Assembly: GCF_937997465.1 (NCBI RefSeq)
Contig: NZ_CALKTQ010000056.1
Coordinates: 1 to 13,622 of the forward strand
Direction of reading: 5' to 3'
Length of the DNA: 13,622 bases
Origin: an uncultured Campylobacter sp.
GTDB lineage: Bacteria > Campylobacterota > Campylobacteria > Campylobacterales > Campylobacteraceae
Below are positions 12,878 through 13,622 of the stretch, piece after piece. The notes below the pieces were generated by a model. That model did not search any database. It worked only from the letters and a program-made list of their open reading frames with translations, and was not told the origin of the DNA. Made by a program: the position numbers and the translations under genes. Positions within the stretch are counted from its first letter, which is position 1. Each line of letters opens with the position of its first letter.

Positions 12878-13622
12878 TACTCTTCGTCCTCGCTGAAGTC
12901 CTCAGAGAAGTCTTCATTAACAGCCTCGTTTACGACTGCGTCTTTTTCGGCTTGACTTACAGCCTCTTTGCCTTCTTCTTGCTCGCCGCCGTCTTTTTCA
13001 AGCTGAGAGCGTCCCTCGATGATAGCCTCAGCCATCTCCTGGCAGAAAAGCTGAACAGAGCGGATCGCGTCATCGTTGCCAGGGATAGGGAAGTCGATAA
13101 CGTCAGGATCGCAGTTTGTATCGATCGGAGCTATGACAGGGATTTTTAGGCGGTTAGCTTCTTGAACGGCGATTTTTTCTTTTACGGTGTCGATGACGAA
13201 AATCATATCAGGCACGGTTTTTAGGTTTCTGATACCGCCTAGAGACGCTAGAAGCTTCTCTTTTTTGCGGCGAAGCATTAGCGCTTCTTTTTTGGTTAGT
13301 AAATTTATAGAGCCGTCTTCTTCCATAGCCTCGATTACTTCTAGCTTGCGGATAGATTGGCGGATAGTGCCGAAGTTCGTCATCATGCCGCCTAACCAGC
13401 GGTGATTTACGTACGGCATGCCGCATTTTTCAGCATACTCTTTTAGAGTTGCGCCGGCTTGCTTTTTAGTGCCTACGAAAAGTATAGTTTTACCCTCTGC
13501 AGCCGCGTCGCGAACGACGTTATAAGTGTAGCGGAAGTAGCGGATAGTTTTTTGTAGATCTATGATATAGATACCTTTTCTCTCGCCGAAAATGAATTTT
13601 TTCATCTTCGGATTCCATCTGC
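12877..13622 (-). CDS. rpsB: Small ribosomal subunit protein S2 (5' end outside window)
   Basis: Component of the 30S subunit. Reading in from the right edge, the frame gives RWNPKMKKFIFGERKGIY, the conserved S2 segment; about 20 N-terminal residues (in C. jejuni beginning MV.MRDLLECGVHFGHQT) are outside the window, so the internal ATG at 13605 is not the true start. Conserved motifs include FVGTKKQA, MPYVNHRWLGGMMTNF, PDMIFVIDTVKEKIAVQEA, IDTNCDPD and IPGNDDAIRSVQLF. The C-terminal tail after ..EAIIEGRSQ is acidic and ends with a tandem EDFSEDFSEDEE, as expected for campylobacters. It overlaps tsf by one base. The promoter lies outside the window. Confidence 0.97.
   Translation of the reverse strand, partial: RWNPKMKKFIFGERKGIYIIDLQKTIRYFRYTYNVVRDAAAEGKTILFVGTKKQAGATLKEYAEKCGMPYVNHRWLGGMMTNFGTIRQSIRKLEVIEAMEEDGSINLLTKKEALMLRRKKEKLLASLGGIRNLKTVPDMIFVIDTVKEKIAVQEANRLKIPVIAPIDTNCDPDVIDFPIPGNDDAIRSVQLFCQEMAEAIIEGRSQLEKDGGEQEEGKEAVSQAEKDAVVNEAVNEDFSEDFSEDEE

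Noticed and set aside
1..13622. CRISPR array, tRNA/rRNA genes, insertion sequence or prophage attachment site
   Set aside because: No regularly spaced repeats, cloverleaf-like sequence, transposase frame or integrase was seen; AAATTT repeats are irregularly spaced and too short for CRISPR.

Overview
The window reads as a chromosomal segment of a Campylobacter species, probably one of the moderately GC-rich, oral-type species (C. showae/rectus/curvus group). The main evidence is gene order: on the minus strand rpsB-tsf-ABC ATPase-fliR-acidic protein-gmk-tatA-argS is the order I recall for C. jejuni NCTC 11168 (Cj1182c down to Cj1175c), and the proteins match their C. jejuni counterparts motif by motif. 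The intergenic DNA is saturated with the hexamer AAATTT, often extended to AAATTTGAG. I see no tRNA, rRNA, CRISPR array, insertion sequence or phase-variable homopolymer tract.

Layout from the right edge, reading the minus strand: rpsB (5' end cut off by the window) overlaps tsf by one base; an orphan LolD/FtsE-type ABC ATPase follows after 4 nt. A 420-nt AAATTT-dense gap comes next, then fliR (flagellar export gate), a 529-residue very acidic protein with a degenerate receiver-like N-terminus, gmk (start codon directly abutting the previous stop), tatA and argS, closed by a hairpin terminator. Four of these five cistrons (all but tatA) use GTG or TTG starts. This is a housekeeping/flagellar cluster: translation (S2, EF-Ts, ArgRS), nucleotide metabolism (guanylate kinase) and protein export (TatA, FliR).

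Left of argS come loosely spaced accessory minus-strand genes: a VanZ-family membrane protein with its own terminator, a YpfJ-type membrane-anchored zinc metallopeptidase, a Tat-exported aldo/keto-reductase-fold protein that has lost nearly all catalytic and cofactor residues, and a cytoplasmic protein with a C-terminal beta-propeller-like part. The Tat-signal protein would be a client of the Tat translocon, one subunit of which (TatA) is encoded in the same window.

Convergent to these, on the plus strand, is a Sec-exported serine alpha/beta-hydrolase with a clear -10 box and a clear intrinsic terminator. At the far left a plus-strand reading frame runs in from outside the window and ends at base 155; it may be the tail of a gene, but I do not recognise it.

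Most unusual items: the AAATTT/AAATTTGAG motif concentrated in intergenic DNA (a possible methylation-linked DNA-recognition sequence in view of RAATTY methylation in C. jejuni), the pseudo-aldo/keto reductase, and the pseudo-receiver acidic protein with internal repeats.
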